A DNA stretch of 64,000 bases from positions 186,001 through 250,000 of the forward strand of contig CANMFU010000002.1 of the NCBI GenBank assembly GCA_947497295.1, given 5' to 3'. The stretch's first letter is position 1. Every line of letters starts with the position of its first letter. The translations under genes were made by a program, and so were the position numbers. The notes below the pieces were generated by a model. That model saw nothing but the letters and a program-made list of their open reading frames with translations. It did no database searches and had not been told where the DNA came from. This DNA is from an uncultured Roseovarius sp. Lineage in GTDB: Bacteria; Pseudomonadota; Alphaproteobacteria; Rhodobacterales; Rhodobacteraceae. Below are positions 1-8,151 of the stretch, piece after piece.

Positions 1-303
1 GATATCGTACAGCAAGTCGCGCGTTCCTGACATCTGGGCCTCTGATGGCAATGGCGCCACGGGCACCACGGGAGTTTAATTCTGAAGGCTTTTACGGCAA
101 GTCGCGGGTTGGGACCAGCGTCAAGAGGCGCGCTTGCAGATCAGCTGAAATATGCGGCATGTGTGCAATGGCCGCTGTCGCGCGGTCGGCTTGATGCAAA
201 AGGGACGCGCCTGCGCAGCCTATGCGATACGTTTAACATGCCTTTAGCGCCACGGCTCTGGCGCGTGCAGCGCGCACCATGCGAAATGCCGCAATGCAGC
301 GAA
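1..303. other. Left-edge sequence upstream of ecm
   Basis: No complete gene was recognised here. A frame open from base 2 ends with a TAA at 77-79 and would encode the tail of a protein finishing DGNGATGTTGV. It could be the C-terminus of a gene cut by the window edge, but 25 codons are too few to identify it. The rest, about 220 bases, shows no convincing coding frame, terminator or riboswitch fold. No cobalamin-box-like element was seen, although the next gene encodes a B12 enzyme. Confidence 0.3.
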
Positions 304-333
304 TTGACATTGGCTCAATCTTTCGCATATCCA
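304..333 (+). promoter_or_regulatory. Probable sigma-70 promoter of ecm
   Basis: A perfect TTGACA hexamer lies at 304-309. A TATCCA hexamer lies at 328-333 after an 18-base spacer. Transcription would start near 340, giving a leader of about 40 bases that holds a GAGG ribosome-binding site eight bases before the ecm ATG. The -10 match is only fair, so this is a prediction. Confidence 0.45.
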
Positions 334-380
334 GTCTATAACGCAATATTGTTACCAACCCACCGCACGAGGCCGCCCAG

Positions 381-2348
381 ATGTCACACCCGCAAAAAGA
401 CCGTCCCTGGCTGATCCGCACCTATGCAGGCCACTCGACCGCGACGGCGTCAAATGCGCTCTACCGCGCGAATCTGGCCAAGGGCCAGACCGGTCTGTCG
501 GTCGCCTTCGATCTGCCCACGCAGACGGGCTATGACAGCGACCACATTCTGGCGCGCGGCGAGGTCGGCAAGGTCGGTGTGCCGGTCTGCCACTTGGGCG
601 ATATGCGCCAACTGTTTCAGGATATCCCGCTGGAACAGATGAACACCTCGATGACAATCAACGCAACGGCGCCCTGGCTGCTGGCGCTTTATATCGCGGT
701 GGCCGAAGAGCAGGGCGTCGATCCGTCGACCTTGCAGGGCACCGTGCAGAACGACCTGATCAAGGAATACCTGTCGCGCGGCACCTATATCTGCCCGCCG
801 AAACCGTCGCTGAAGATGATCGGTGACGTGGCCGAATATTGCTACAAAAACGTGCCGAAATGGAACCCGATGAACGTGTGTTCCTACCACCTGCAAGAGG
901 CCGGCGCGACGCCCGAGCAGGAGCTGTCCTTTGCCCTCGCCACCGCCATCGCCGTGCTGGACGAACTGCGCCCCCGCGTCCCCGAGGCCGATTTTCCGGT
1001 GCTGGCCGGGCGCATCAGTTTCTTCGTCAATGCCGGCATCCGGTTCGTGACCGAGATGTGCAAGATGCGCGCATTTGTTGATCTGTGGGACGAAATCGTG
1101 CACGAACGCTATGGGATCGAAGACCCCAAGGCGCGCCGCTTCCGCTATGGCGTGCAGGTCAATAGCCTTGGCCTGACCGAGCAGCAGCCGGAAAACAACG
1201 TCTACCGCATCCTGATCGAAATGCTGGCCGTGACCCTTTCCAAGAACGCCCGCGCCCGCGCCGTGCAGCTGCCCGCCTGGAACGAGGCGCTGGGCCTGCC
1301 GCGCCCCTGGGATCAGCAATGGTCAATGCGCATGCAGCAGATCCTGGCCTATGAGACGGACCTGCTGGAATTCGATGACCTGTTCGACGGCAACCCGGCG
1401 GTTGATCGCAAGGTCGAGGAGTTAAAGGAAGGCGCGCGTCACGAACTGGCCACACTGGAAAGCATGGGCGGCGCCATCGGCGCGATCGATTACATGAAAT
1501 CGCGGCTGGTGGACAGCAATGCCGAGCGCCTGAACCGGATCGAGCGCAATGAGACCGTCGTCGTCGGCGTCAATAAATTCACCACCGGCGAGCCGTCGCC
1601 GCTGATGGACGCGGATGGCGGCATCATGACCGTCGATCCCGCCGTCGAGGCCGAGCAGATCGGCCGCCTGAACGACTGGAAGGCGAGGCGCGACGCCGCC
1701 GCCGTCAAATCCGCGCTGGCGGACCTGCGAACTGCGGCGACCGAGGGGCGCAACATCATGCCCGCCTCGATCAACGCGGCCCGCGTCGGCGTGACCACCG
1801 GCGAATGGGCGCAGCAGATGCGCGCCGTGCATGGCGAATATCGCGGCCCGACAGGCGTTTCCTCCAGCCCCTCGAACAAGACCGAAGGTCTTGAGGAAAT
1901 CCGCGAACAGGTGGACGCGGTCAGCACGCAGCTTGGCCGCCGCCTTAAATTCCTGGTCGGCAAGCCGGGCCTTGACGGCCATTCCAACGGCGCCGAGCAG
2001 ATCGCATTCCGCGCGCGCGATTGCGGCATGGATATCGACTATCAGGGCATCCGCCTGACGCCCGAGGAACTGGTGCGCGCCGCGCTGGATGACGAGGCGC
2101 ATGTCGTCGGCCTGTCGATCCTGTCGGGCAGTCACATCCCGCTGGTCGAAGACCTGATGACGCGGATGAAGGAAGCGGGACTGTCGCACATCCCCGTGAT
2201 TGTCGGCGGCATCATCCCCGAGGAGGACGCAAAACGCCTGCGCGCCATGGGCGTTGCCCGCGTTTATACCCCAAAGGATTTCGAGCTGAATACAATAATG
2301 CGCGACATCGTCACGCTGGTCGATCCGGGCCCTGTCGCCGCCGAGTGA
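381..2348 (+). CDS. ecm: Ethylmalonyl-CoA mutase (B12-dependent)
   Basis: The 655-residue protein combines an N-terminal acyl-CoA mutase barrel (about residues 1-500, with the FDLPTQTGYDSD substrate-channel motif) and a C-terminal cobalamin-binding domain carrying GKPGLDGHSNG, the DxHxxG motif whose His ligates cobalt. Length and the MeaA-like sequence fit ethylmalonyl-CoA mutase, which converts (2R)-ethylmalonyl-CoA to (2S)-methylsuccinyl-CoA in the cytosolic ethylmalonyl-CoA pathway of acetyl-CoA assimilation. Methylmalonyl-CoA mutase and isobutyryl-CoA mutase are the main alternatives, but the single-chain length and MeaA character favour Ecm. The partner genes ccr and mcd are not visible in this window. 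The start follows a GAGG site and gives the usual family N-terminus. Confidence 0.9.
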   Translation: MSHPQKDRPWLIRTYAGHSTATASNALYRANLAKGQTGLSVAFDLPTQTGYDSDHILARGEVGKVGVPVCHLGDMRQLFQDIPLEQMNTSMTINATAPWLLALYIAVAEEQGVDPSTLQGTVQNDLIKEYLSRGTYICPPKPSLKMIGDVAEYCYKNVPKWNPMNVCSYHLQEAGATPEQELSFALATAIAVLDELRPRVPEADFPVLAGRISFFVNAGIRFVTEMCKMRAFVDLWDEIVHERYGIEDPKARRFRYGVQVNSLGLTEQQPENNVYRILIEMLAVTLSKNARARAVQLPAWNEALGLPRPWDQQWSMRMQQILAYETDLLEFDDLFDGNPAVDRKVEELKEGARHELATLESMGGAIGAIDYMKSRLVDSNAERLNRIERNETVVVGVNKFTTGEPSPLMDADGGIMTVDPAVEAEQIGRLNDWKARRDAAAVKSALADLRTAATEGRNIMPASINAARVGVTTGEWAQQMRAVHGEYRGPTGVSSSPSNKTEGLEEIREQVDAVSTQLGRRLKFLVGKPGLDGHSNGAEQIAFRARDCGMDIDYQGIRLTPEELVRAALDDEAHVVGLSILSGSHIPLVEDLMTRMKEAGLSHIPVIVGGIIPEEDAKRLRAMGVARVYTPKDFELNTIMRDIVTLVDPGPVAAE

Positions 2349-2421
2349 CTCAGGCGGAGCTGGCACGCAGAGGGCGCGTCGCTACTATGATCAGGCACCG
2401 AATCAACAGAAAGCGCGCACC

Positions 2422-2868
2422 ATGCCCAGCCCCCTGACGATCCGCCCCCTTCAGCCCTCGGACGAGGCGGAGTGGCGTCGGCTTTGGACAGGCTATCTGG
2501 AATATTACGAAACGTCCCTCGCGCAGGAGGTCTATCAAACCACATTCCAGCGTCTCACAAGCGCCGATCACCCAAAGCAGAATGGCCTGATCGCGCTGCA
2601 AGGCGACCGGCCTGTCGGGCTGGTGCACTACATCTACCATCCGCATAACTGGAAGATCGCGGATGTCTGCTATCTTCAGGATCTTTACGCAGATCCTTCG
2701 GCCCGCGGCGCCGGTGTTGGCCGCAGACTAATCGAAGCGGTGTACGCGGCCGCAGATGCGGACGGATGCCCCACGGTTTACTGGCTGACGCAGGATTTCA
2801 ACGAAACCGCCCGCAGGCTCTATGATCGCATCGGAACGCTGACGCCCTTCATCAAATACAACCGGTAA
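2422..2868 (+). CDS. GNAT-family N-acetyltransferase
   Basis: This 148-residue protein has the GNAT fold. It begins ITIRPL-like (LTIRPLQPSDEAEWRRLW), has a central strand ending in YLQDLYADPSARGAGVGRRL, whose RGAGVG is the acetyl-CoA pyrophosphate loop, and ends with YDRIGTLTPFIKY. GNAT enzymes move an acetyl group from acetyl-CoA to an amine. The acceptor cannot be told from sequence. The gene follows ecm by 73 bases on the same strand and could be read through from it, but nothing links the two functions. No strong ribosome-binding site precedes the ATG. Confidence 0.85.
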   Translation: MPSPLTIRPLQPSDEAEWRRLWTGYLEYYETSLAQEVYQTTFQRLTSADHPKQNGLIALQGDRPVGLVHYIYHPHNWKIADVCYLQDLYADPSARGAGVGRRLIEAVYAAADADGCPTVYWLTQDFNETARRLYDRIGTLTPFIKYNR

Positions 2869-2960
2869 GGCGCGCCCGGTTTTCTCTGGTGGAAATTCAC
2901 TTGGGAGGGCTGCCCGCCAAGACACTTTTCATCAGCACAAACCGACTTAGATTGCATCTC

Positions 2961-3461
2961 ATGCCGTACGAATGGTCCCTTCCAACCTCTGATCAGGCCG
3001 CTCAGCGGCTGGATCTATGGCCGCACCAGTCGCTGCCAAGGCGCGGCTTTGCCGGCTTTATGCTTGCGACCTCCATTATGATCTCGCTGCCGCTGTTTCC
3101 GCTGCTCGGCACGATTGTGCTGTGGGGGCTATTGCCGTTTCTGGCAGGTGCGGTTGTGCTGCTCTGGTGGGCGCTTGAACGCAGCTATCGCGCAGGCCGG
3201 TTGCATGAGGCATTGATGATCGACGATCAGCAGGTGCATCTGACCCGCACGGATCCAAAAGGCGAGGTTCAGACCTGGGATTGCAACCGCTACTGGGCAC
3301 AGGCGCAAATCTATCCATCCGGCGGGCCTGTGGCGCATTACATCACCCTGCGCGGCGCTGGCCGCGAGGTTGAACTGGGCGCGTTTCTGTCCGAGGACGA
3401 ACGCAAGGCGCTGTATGGCGAGTTGCGCAGCGCGCTTGGACCGGCACGCGTAGAAAGCTAA
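2961..3461 (+). CDS. DUF2244 membrane protein
   Basis: From the MPYEWSL start the protein has 166 residues. Two adjacent hydrophobic segments at about residues 33-75 (AGFMLATSIMISLPLFPLLG and the stretch after it) are followed by WWALERSYRAGR and a soluble beta-rich tail. This is the layout of DUF2244 integral membrane proteins, often seen near cytochrome oxidase genes in alphaproteobacteria, though not here. The function is unknown. The frame stays open for 24 codons upstream to 2889, but that extension is atypical for the family, so 2961 is preferred. Confidence 0.75.
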   Translation: MPYEWSLPTSDQAAQRLDLWPHQSLPRRGFAGFMLATSIMISLPLFPLLGTIVLWGLLPFLAGAVVLLWWALERSYRAGRLHEALMIDDQQVHLTRTDPKGEVQTWDCNRYWAQAQIYPSGGPVAHYITLRGAGREVELGAFLSEDERKALYGELRSALGPARVES

Positions 3462-3510
3462 GCTGATCGCTGACCGGCAATGGAGGGTTTTGAGTATTTT
3501 CAGAAAGAAG

Positions 3511-3547
3511 AAAGCCCGCCTACGATACCCTAGCGGCTGAGTGCCGG
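3511..3547 (-). terminator. Possible terminator after yqeY
   Basis: AGCCCG and CGGGCT form a six-base inverted repeat with a large interior. Read on the minus strand it is followed by TTTCTTC. It lies immediately downstream of the yqeY stop. The loop is about 26 bases, so the hairpin is weaker than a standard intrinsic terminator. Confidence 0.3.
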
Positions 3548-3548
3548 G

Positions 3549-4013
3549 CTAAACAAGGCGGTCCTTGATGCGAGGGCCTACGGCGCCAAAATCCATCTGA
3601 CCGGCGTATTTCGCCTTGAGCGCACCCATTATCTTGCCCATGTCGCGGATCGACTTCGCGCCGGTATCGGTGATCGCCTGCGTGATCGCAGCTTCGACTT
3701 CCTCGTCGCTAAGCTGGCGGGGCAGGAATTCGGAGATAATCGCGATTTCGGCCTGTTCGCGTTCGGCGAGATCGATACGGCCGCCCTCTTCGTAGGCGCG
3801 CACCGATTCGTGACGCTGCTTGGTCATCTTGCCAAGGATGGCAAGGATGTCGTCGTCGGTCACAGCCGTTTCACCGTCTTTGGCGCGGGCGGCGATTTCC
3901 TGATCTTTGATAGCAGCACTGATCAGCCGAAGCGTTGCCAAACGTTGAGAGTCCCGGTCGCGCATCGCCTGTTTAAGAGAAGCATCAATCCGGTCGTGCA
4001 ATGTCGTTTCCAT
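3549..4013 (-). CDS. yqeY: GatB/YqeY-domain protein
   Basis: The 154-residue protein starting METTLHDRIDASLKQAMR matches YqeY/YqeY-like proteins, which resemble the tail domain of the amidotransferase subunit GatB. The domain is helical and is thought to contact tRNA, but no specific reaction is established. The ATG at 4013 is preferred because a GAGG lies six bases before it. An ATG two codons earlier directly abuts that GAGG. The gene is divergent from carA across about 210 bases, an arrangement common in alphaproteobacteria. No unusual residues were seen. Confidence 0.85.
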   Translation of the reverse strand: METTLHDRIDASLKQAMRDRDSQRLATLRLISAAIKDQEIAARAKDGETAVTDDDILAILGKMTKQRHESVRAYEEGGRIDLAEREQAEIAIISEFLPRQLSDEEVEAAITQAITDTGAKSIRDMGKIMGALKAKYAGQMDFGAVGPRIKDRLV

Positions 4014-4225
4014 GTTCATCCTCACTTCGGGGGGGGCCGTGCCGCGACGTCGGCCTCTGTCCCAGCCTTTGGTCACTATAGAAAGGCAGCGCCGCTGGCA
4101 ACCTTGGGGCCAGGTGCCCCTGCGTCATGGGCGGCAACCTACCAGATTGTGCTTCAACTTGACGTCCAAACGCTTTAGGTTCGCGCAGATTTTGCCCCGC
4201 TATCTGACAGCACCGGAGAGCCACT

Positions 4226-5389
4226 ATGACCCATGCGCCCCAGCAACGCCCCACCGCCTGCCTTGCGCTGGCCGATGGTACGCTGATCTATGGACGCGGT
4301 TTTGGCGCAACCGGTGTCGTGGTCGCTGAGCTTTGCTTTAACACAGCGATGACCGGCTATCAGGAAATCATGACCGACCCCAGCTATGCGGGCCAGGTTG
4401 TGACCTTTACGTTCCCGCATATCGGCAACACCGGGACCTGCCCTGAGGATGACGAATCCGCTGACCCCGTCGCCGCCGGCATGGTGGTCAAATGGGACCC
4501 GACCGAGCCGAGCAGCTGGCGCAACACGCAGCACCTGCACGACTGGCTGGCCCAGCGCGGGCGCATCGCCATTGGCGGCGTCGATACCCGCCGTCTGACC
4601 CGTGCGATTCGCCAGCAGGGCGCACCACATGTCGCGCTGGCGCATGACCCAGATGGCAATTTTGACACCGAGGCGCTGATCGCCCAAGCGCGCGGATTTG
4701 CCGGGCTTGAGGGGCTGGATCTGGCCAAGGATGTCACTTGCGCGCAATCCTACCGCTGGGACGAAATGCTCTGGGCCTGGCCAGACGGTTATCCGCGCCA
4801 AACCGACCCCAAGCACAAGGTTGTCGCGATTGATTACGGCGCGAAGCGTAACATCCTGCGCTGCCTTGCCTCGACGGGTTGCGACATCACCGTTTTGCCG
4901 GCCACCGCAACGGCAGAAGAAGTGCTGGCACACAAGCCTGACGGTGTATTCCTGTCGAATGGCCCGGGTGATCCGGCGGCTACGGGCGTCTATGCCGTGC
5001 CGGTGATCAAGGATCTGCTGGCCGCTGAATTGCCGATTTTCGGCATCTGCCTGGGCCATCAAATGCTGGCACTGGCGCTGGGCGCCAAGACGGTCAAGAT
5101 GGGTCACGGCCACCACGGCGCCAACCATCCGGTCAAGGATTACACCACCGGCAAGGTCGAGATCACCTCGATGAACCATGGCTTTGCCGTAGATGGCCAA
5201 AGCCTGCCCGAAGGGGTGAGCGAGACGCATGTTTCGCTGTTCGATGGGTCAAATTGCGGCATCGCGCTTGAGAATCGGCCGGTCTTTTCTGTGCAGCACC
5301 ACCCCGAGGCCAGCCCGGGACCGCAAGACAGCTTTTACCTTTTCGAGCGTTTTGCAGCCTCAATGGCCCGAAAAGAAACAGTTTCCTGA
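4226..5389 (+). CDS. carA: Carbamoyl-phosphate synthase small subunit
   Basis: CarA is the glutaminase subunit of carbamoyl-phosphate synthase. It feeds ammonia to CarB for arginine and pyrimidine synthesis. The 387-residue chain has the N-terminal CPSase_sm domain (about 1-150) and a class-I amidotransferase domain with the nucleophile in GICLGHQMLA (Cys about 274) and the His-Glu pair in QHHPEASPGP near the C-terminus. Length is normal. GGAGAG precedes the ATG. carB is not next to it, which is usual in this group where carA and carB are often apart. The next gene is unrelated. Confidence 0.95.
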   Translation: MTHAPQQRPTACLALADGTLIYGRGFGATGVVVAELCFNTAMTGYQEIMTDPSYAGQVVTFTFPHIGNTGTCPEDDESADPVAAGMVVKWDPTEPSSWRNTQHLHDWLAQRGRIAIGGVDTRRLTRAIRQQGAPHVALAHDPDGNFDTEALIAQARGFAGLEGLDLAKDVTCAQSYRWDEMLWAWPDGYPRQTDPKHKVVAIDYGAKRNILRCLASTGCDITVLPATATAEEVLAHKPDGVFLSNGPGDPAATGVYAVPVIKDLLAAELPIFGICLGHQMLALALGAKTVKMGHGHHGANHPVKDYTTGKVEITSMNHGFAVDGQSLPEGVSETHVSLFDGSNCGIALENRPVFSVQHHPEASPGPQDSFYLFERFAASMARKETVS

Positions 5390-5407
5390 TCGTGGTTTAA
5401 GGAAATC

Positions 5408-5423
5408 TTTACCTTCCGTTAAC
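5408..5423 (+). promoter_or_regulatory. CtrA-like binding box upstream of the MshEN glycosyltransferase
   Basis: The 16 bases read TTTACC-TTCCG-TTAAC. They match the alphaproteobacterial CtrA recognition sequence TTAACC-N5-TTAAC in all specified positions but one. The box lies 48 bases upstream of the glycosyltransferase ATG and 19 bases after the carA stop, where a promoter would be expected. No CtrA gene is in the window, so regulation is inferred. Confidence 0.4.
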
Positions 5424-5470
5424 TGAAATAAACGAAACTTTACGTCACGACAGACGGCGGAAGGTTTCTT

Positions 5471-7372
5471 ATGGGCATCTCAGAGCTGCGGCAGCTGGAC
5501 ACACAGTCCTGGCATAGCGTTCGCCGTCAGGGCGCCGTAGCGCAGGGCGATGATCTGTGTGACCTTGGCCGCTATCTGGTGCGGACCGGGGCGATTTCAC
5601 GCTCTGACGCAGAGCTGGCCCTGATCGTTCAAGCCAATTGCGATGCGCCGCTCGACCGAGTGCTGCTGGCCGAGGGGCTGGTGGACGCGCCGGACATTCA
5701 GCGCGCTCAGGCCCGACGCGCGAATTTGCGCCTGGCCACGTCCGAAGAATTGGCAGGCGGCGCAGAAGTCCCGGAGGGGATGGACGCGCGCGATATGATC
5801 AAGGCTAATTTTGCACCGCTGCGGGGCGCGGATGGCCAGCTACGACTGGCCGTGGACAATCCGGACACTGCCGCTGATCCATATCTGCCCGCCAGCCTGC
5901 AAGCGCTGCCGCGCATTATTGCGCCGCGCCGGGATATTCAGCAGGCGGTGGCGCAAAGCGCCCGCAGCCGTCTCACGGTCGATGCCCAATCACGCACCCT
6001 TGCCGAAGAAAGCTGCCGCACTTGGGGCAGTTCTCCTATGCGGCGCATTGTCGTGGCGCTAGTGGTGATCGCCGCCTGCATCGCGCTGACCGTTCTGTTT
6101 CCCGTGACGATCTTTGGCATCTTCGTCGGCTGGGCCACGTTGACGCTGATCGTCTCGGCGGTGCTGAAAATGGCAGCAGTCTGCGCGCGGGTCGCTTTGG
6201 GGCCACCCGAGACCGTGCAACCACCGATGCCGGTGGGGTCCAAACTGCCCAAAGTGTCAGTGCTCGTGCCGCTGTTCCGCGAGACCGAGATTGCCCACGC
6301 GCTGATTACCCGCCTGACGCGGCTGACCTACCCCAAATGTCTGCTGGATGTCATTCTGGTGCTGGAGGAAAAGGACGACACCACCCGCCAGACGCTGGCC
6401 CAGATCGATCTGCCGCCGTGGATGCGCGCCGTCATCGTGCCCGATGGCCAGCCGCGCACCAAACCGCGCGCGATGAACTATGCACTGGATTTTTGTGAGG
6501 GCGACATCGTCGGAATTTTCGATGCCGAAGATGCGCCGGACCCGGATCAGATCACACAGATCGCCCGCCGGTTTCAATTCGCGCCGCCCGATGTGGCCTG
6601 CCTTCAGGGCATACTCGACTATTACAACCCGCGCCAGAACTGGCTGGCGCGCTGTTTCACCATCGAATACGCGACGTGGTTCCGCGTAATGCTGCCCGGC
6701 CTTGCGCGGCTGGGCTTTGCCATCCCGCTAGGCGGCACGACCCTGTATTTTCGGCGCGATGTGCTGGAATCCCTGGGCGGCTGGGACGCCCATAACGTGA
6801 CCGAGGACGCAGATCTGGGGTTTCGCATGGCGCGTCACGGCTATCGCACCGAGGTGATTGGCACCGTCACCGGGGAGGAGGCCAATTGCCGTGCATGGCC
6901 TTGGGTCAAACAACGCTCGCGCTGGCTGAAGGGCTATATGACGACCTATCTGGTGCATATGCGCCGACCGATCAGGCTGTATCGCCAGCTGGGTGCGTGG
7001 CGGTTTTGCGGGTTTCAGGCCCATTTCGTGACGGCGCTGTCCCAATTTTTGCTGGCGCCGTTTTTATGGTCCTTCTGGCCGGTGCTGCTGGGCCTGCCGC
7101 ATCCGCTGGATGGCGTGCTGCCACGCACCGATTTACTACGGTTCGGCCAACTTTTCTTGACGATCGAAGTATTGAATATCGGTTTTTACATGTTGGGAGT
7201 GTCGGGCCGCCAGCACCGGCATCTGCTGCTATGGACACCGACAATGCATCTCTACACGCCGCTGGGCACCATCGCGGCGATCAAGGCCATTTACGAAATG
7301 ATCGTCGCGCCGTTCTATTGGGACAAGACGACCCACGGACTTTCGCTGAGTGCTCAGACAAAAGAGGGCTAG
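5471..7372 (+). CDS. Family-2 glycosyltransferase with N-terminal MshEN-like domain
   Basis: This 633-residue membrane protein has three parts. Residues 31-83 form two 24-residue motifs separated by exactly five residues, the layout of the MshEN domain first defined in the MshE ATPase, where it binds cyclic di-GMP. A first membrane pair lies at about 192-235. A GT-A catalytic domain follows with FDAEDAPDPD (sugar-nucleotide and metal binding), TEDADLG (base) and QRSRW near residue 487, the processive-synthase signature. C-terminal membrane segments complete it. It probably polymerises or exports a polysaccharide at the inner membrane; the sugar is unknown. A GGAAGG site precedes the ATG, and a CtrA-like box lies upstream. 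The first MshEN motif is well kept; the second lacks the conserved Gly3 and Gln24. Confidence 0.8.
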   Translation: MGISELRQLDTQSWHSVRRQGAVAQGDDLCDLGRYLVRTGAISRSDAELALIVQANCDAPLDRVLLAEGLVDAPDIQRAQARRANLRLATSEELAGGAEVPEGMDARDMIKANFAPLRGADGQLRLAVDNPDTAADPYLPASLQALPRIIAPRRDIQQAVAQSARSRLTVDAQSRTLAEESCRTWGSSPMRRIVVALVVIAACIALTVLFPVTIFGIFVGWATLTLIVSAVLKMAAVCARVALGPPETVQPPMPVGSKLPKVSVLVPLFRETEIAHALITRLTRLTYPKCLLDVILVLEEKDDTTRQTLAQIDLPPWMRAVIVPDGQPRTKPRAMNYALDFCEGDIVGIFDAEDAPDPDQITQIARRFQFAPPDVACLQGILDYYNPRQNWLARCFTIEYATWFRVMLPGLARLGFAIPLGGTTLYFRRDVLESLGGWDAHNVTEDADLGFRMARHGYRTEVIGTVTGEEANCRAWPWVKQRSRWLKGYMTTYLVHMRRPIRLYRQLGAWRFCGFQAHFVTALSQFLLAPFLWSFWPVLLGLPHPLDGVLPRTDLLRFGQLFLTIEVLNIGFYMLGVSGRQHRHLLLWTPTMHLYTPLGTIAAIKAIYEMIVAPFYWDKTTHGLSLSAQTKEG

Positions 7373-7399
7373 GCATTCGCAACACAGCAGGCCAGTCCG

Positions 7400-8044
7400 C
7401 TACAGAATCGACGCCACCTCGCCCGAGTCCAGTCGCAACCGGGTTATGAACGCCTTTGAGATATGCGCCTTGAGCGCGTCATGCGCGACGCGTGCATCGC
7501 CTGCTTCGATCGCGCTGACGATGGCGTCATGTTCGGCAATCGCCGTCTCGCCACGGCCTTCGGCGGCCAGCGATGTCGTCGCCATCAGCGCCATCGACCG
7601 GTGCACAAGGTCCAGTTGCTGCACCAGAAACCGGTTATGCGACGCCAGATGGATCTGCTTGTGAAAGCGCCGGTTGGCGCGCGCCATCAGATCGGGCCGG
7701 CCGATCAGGGCGCGGTCCTGTTCGACCATACCGCGCAGGACTGCCACCTCCTCGGGGGTGGCGTGGCGGGCGGCCAGGCTGGCGGCTAGCCCCTCCAGTT
7801 CGGCGCGCACGACGTATAGTTCGGCGCGCTGGTTATGGTCGAGGGACGCCACGATCAGGCTGCGCCCGTCCCGCTCCAGCAGTGATTGCGTCTCAAGCCG
7901 TTGAAGCGCCTCGCGAATCGGTGTGCGAGATACGCCAAACCGCTCGGCCAGGTCGCTTTCGACCAGACGGTCGCCGGGCTTGAACACGCCCGTGTCGATC
8001 GCCTCGAGGATCAGCGAATAGGCATCGGTGGGGGCGGGCTTCAT
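7400..8044 (-). CDS. GntR-family transcriptional regulator (FCD type)
   Basis: From the MKPAPTDAYS start the 214-residue protein has an N-terminal winged helix with RFGVSRTPIREALQRLE as recognition helix and a helical FCD effector domain containing the ALL-alpha metal-site pattern (RRFHKQIHLASHN and EHDAIVSAIEAGD histidines). Such regulators usually repress a catabolic or transport operon and release DNA on binding an organic acid. An in-frame extension upstream to 8128 would add 28 low-quality residues and overlap the divergent promoter, so 8044 is preferred. The divergent HAD gene is a possible target; its -35 region holds a GTTGACAAC palindrome. Confidence 0.85.
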   Translation of the reverse strand: MKPAPTDAYSLILEAIDTGVFKPGDRLVESDLAERFGVSRTPIREALQRLETQSLLERDGRSLIVASLDHNQRAELYVVRAELEGLAASLAARHATPEEVAVLRGMVEQDRALIGRPDLMARANRRFHKQIHLASHNRFLVQQLDLVHRSMALMATTSLAAEGRGETAIAEHDAIVSAIEAGDARVAHDALKAHISKAFITRLRLDSGEVASIL

Positions 8045-8117
8045 GGCGGCATTTCCAGTCAGTTGCAGGTCAGCCGAATCGTAGGCGCGCGGCGCAGGCC
8101 AATCAAGCCCGCGCGTG

Positions 8118-8145
8118 TTGACAACCACCGCCAGGCGTCTATCTA
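8118..8145 (+). promoter_or_regulatory. Strong promoter giving a predicted leaderless mRNA
   Basis: A perfect TTGACA at 8118-8123 and TATCTA at 8140-8145 are separated by 16 bases. The expected transcription start, six to seven bases past the -10 box, falls on the ATG at 8152. No Shine-Dalgarno sequence is present between them. The palindrome GTTGACAAC at 8117-8125 overlaps the -35 box and could be an operator, perhaps for the neighbouring GntR protein. Confidence 0.55.
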
Positions 8146-8151
8146 CACGTC

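Noticed and set aside
1-380. Cobalamin riboswitch upstream of ecm
   Set aside because: No conserved B12-box-like sequence or matching pairing was seen in this stretch. A simple sigma-70-type promoter explains it better.
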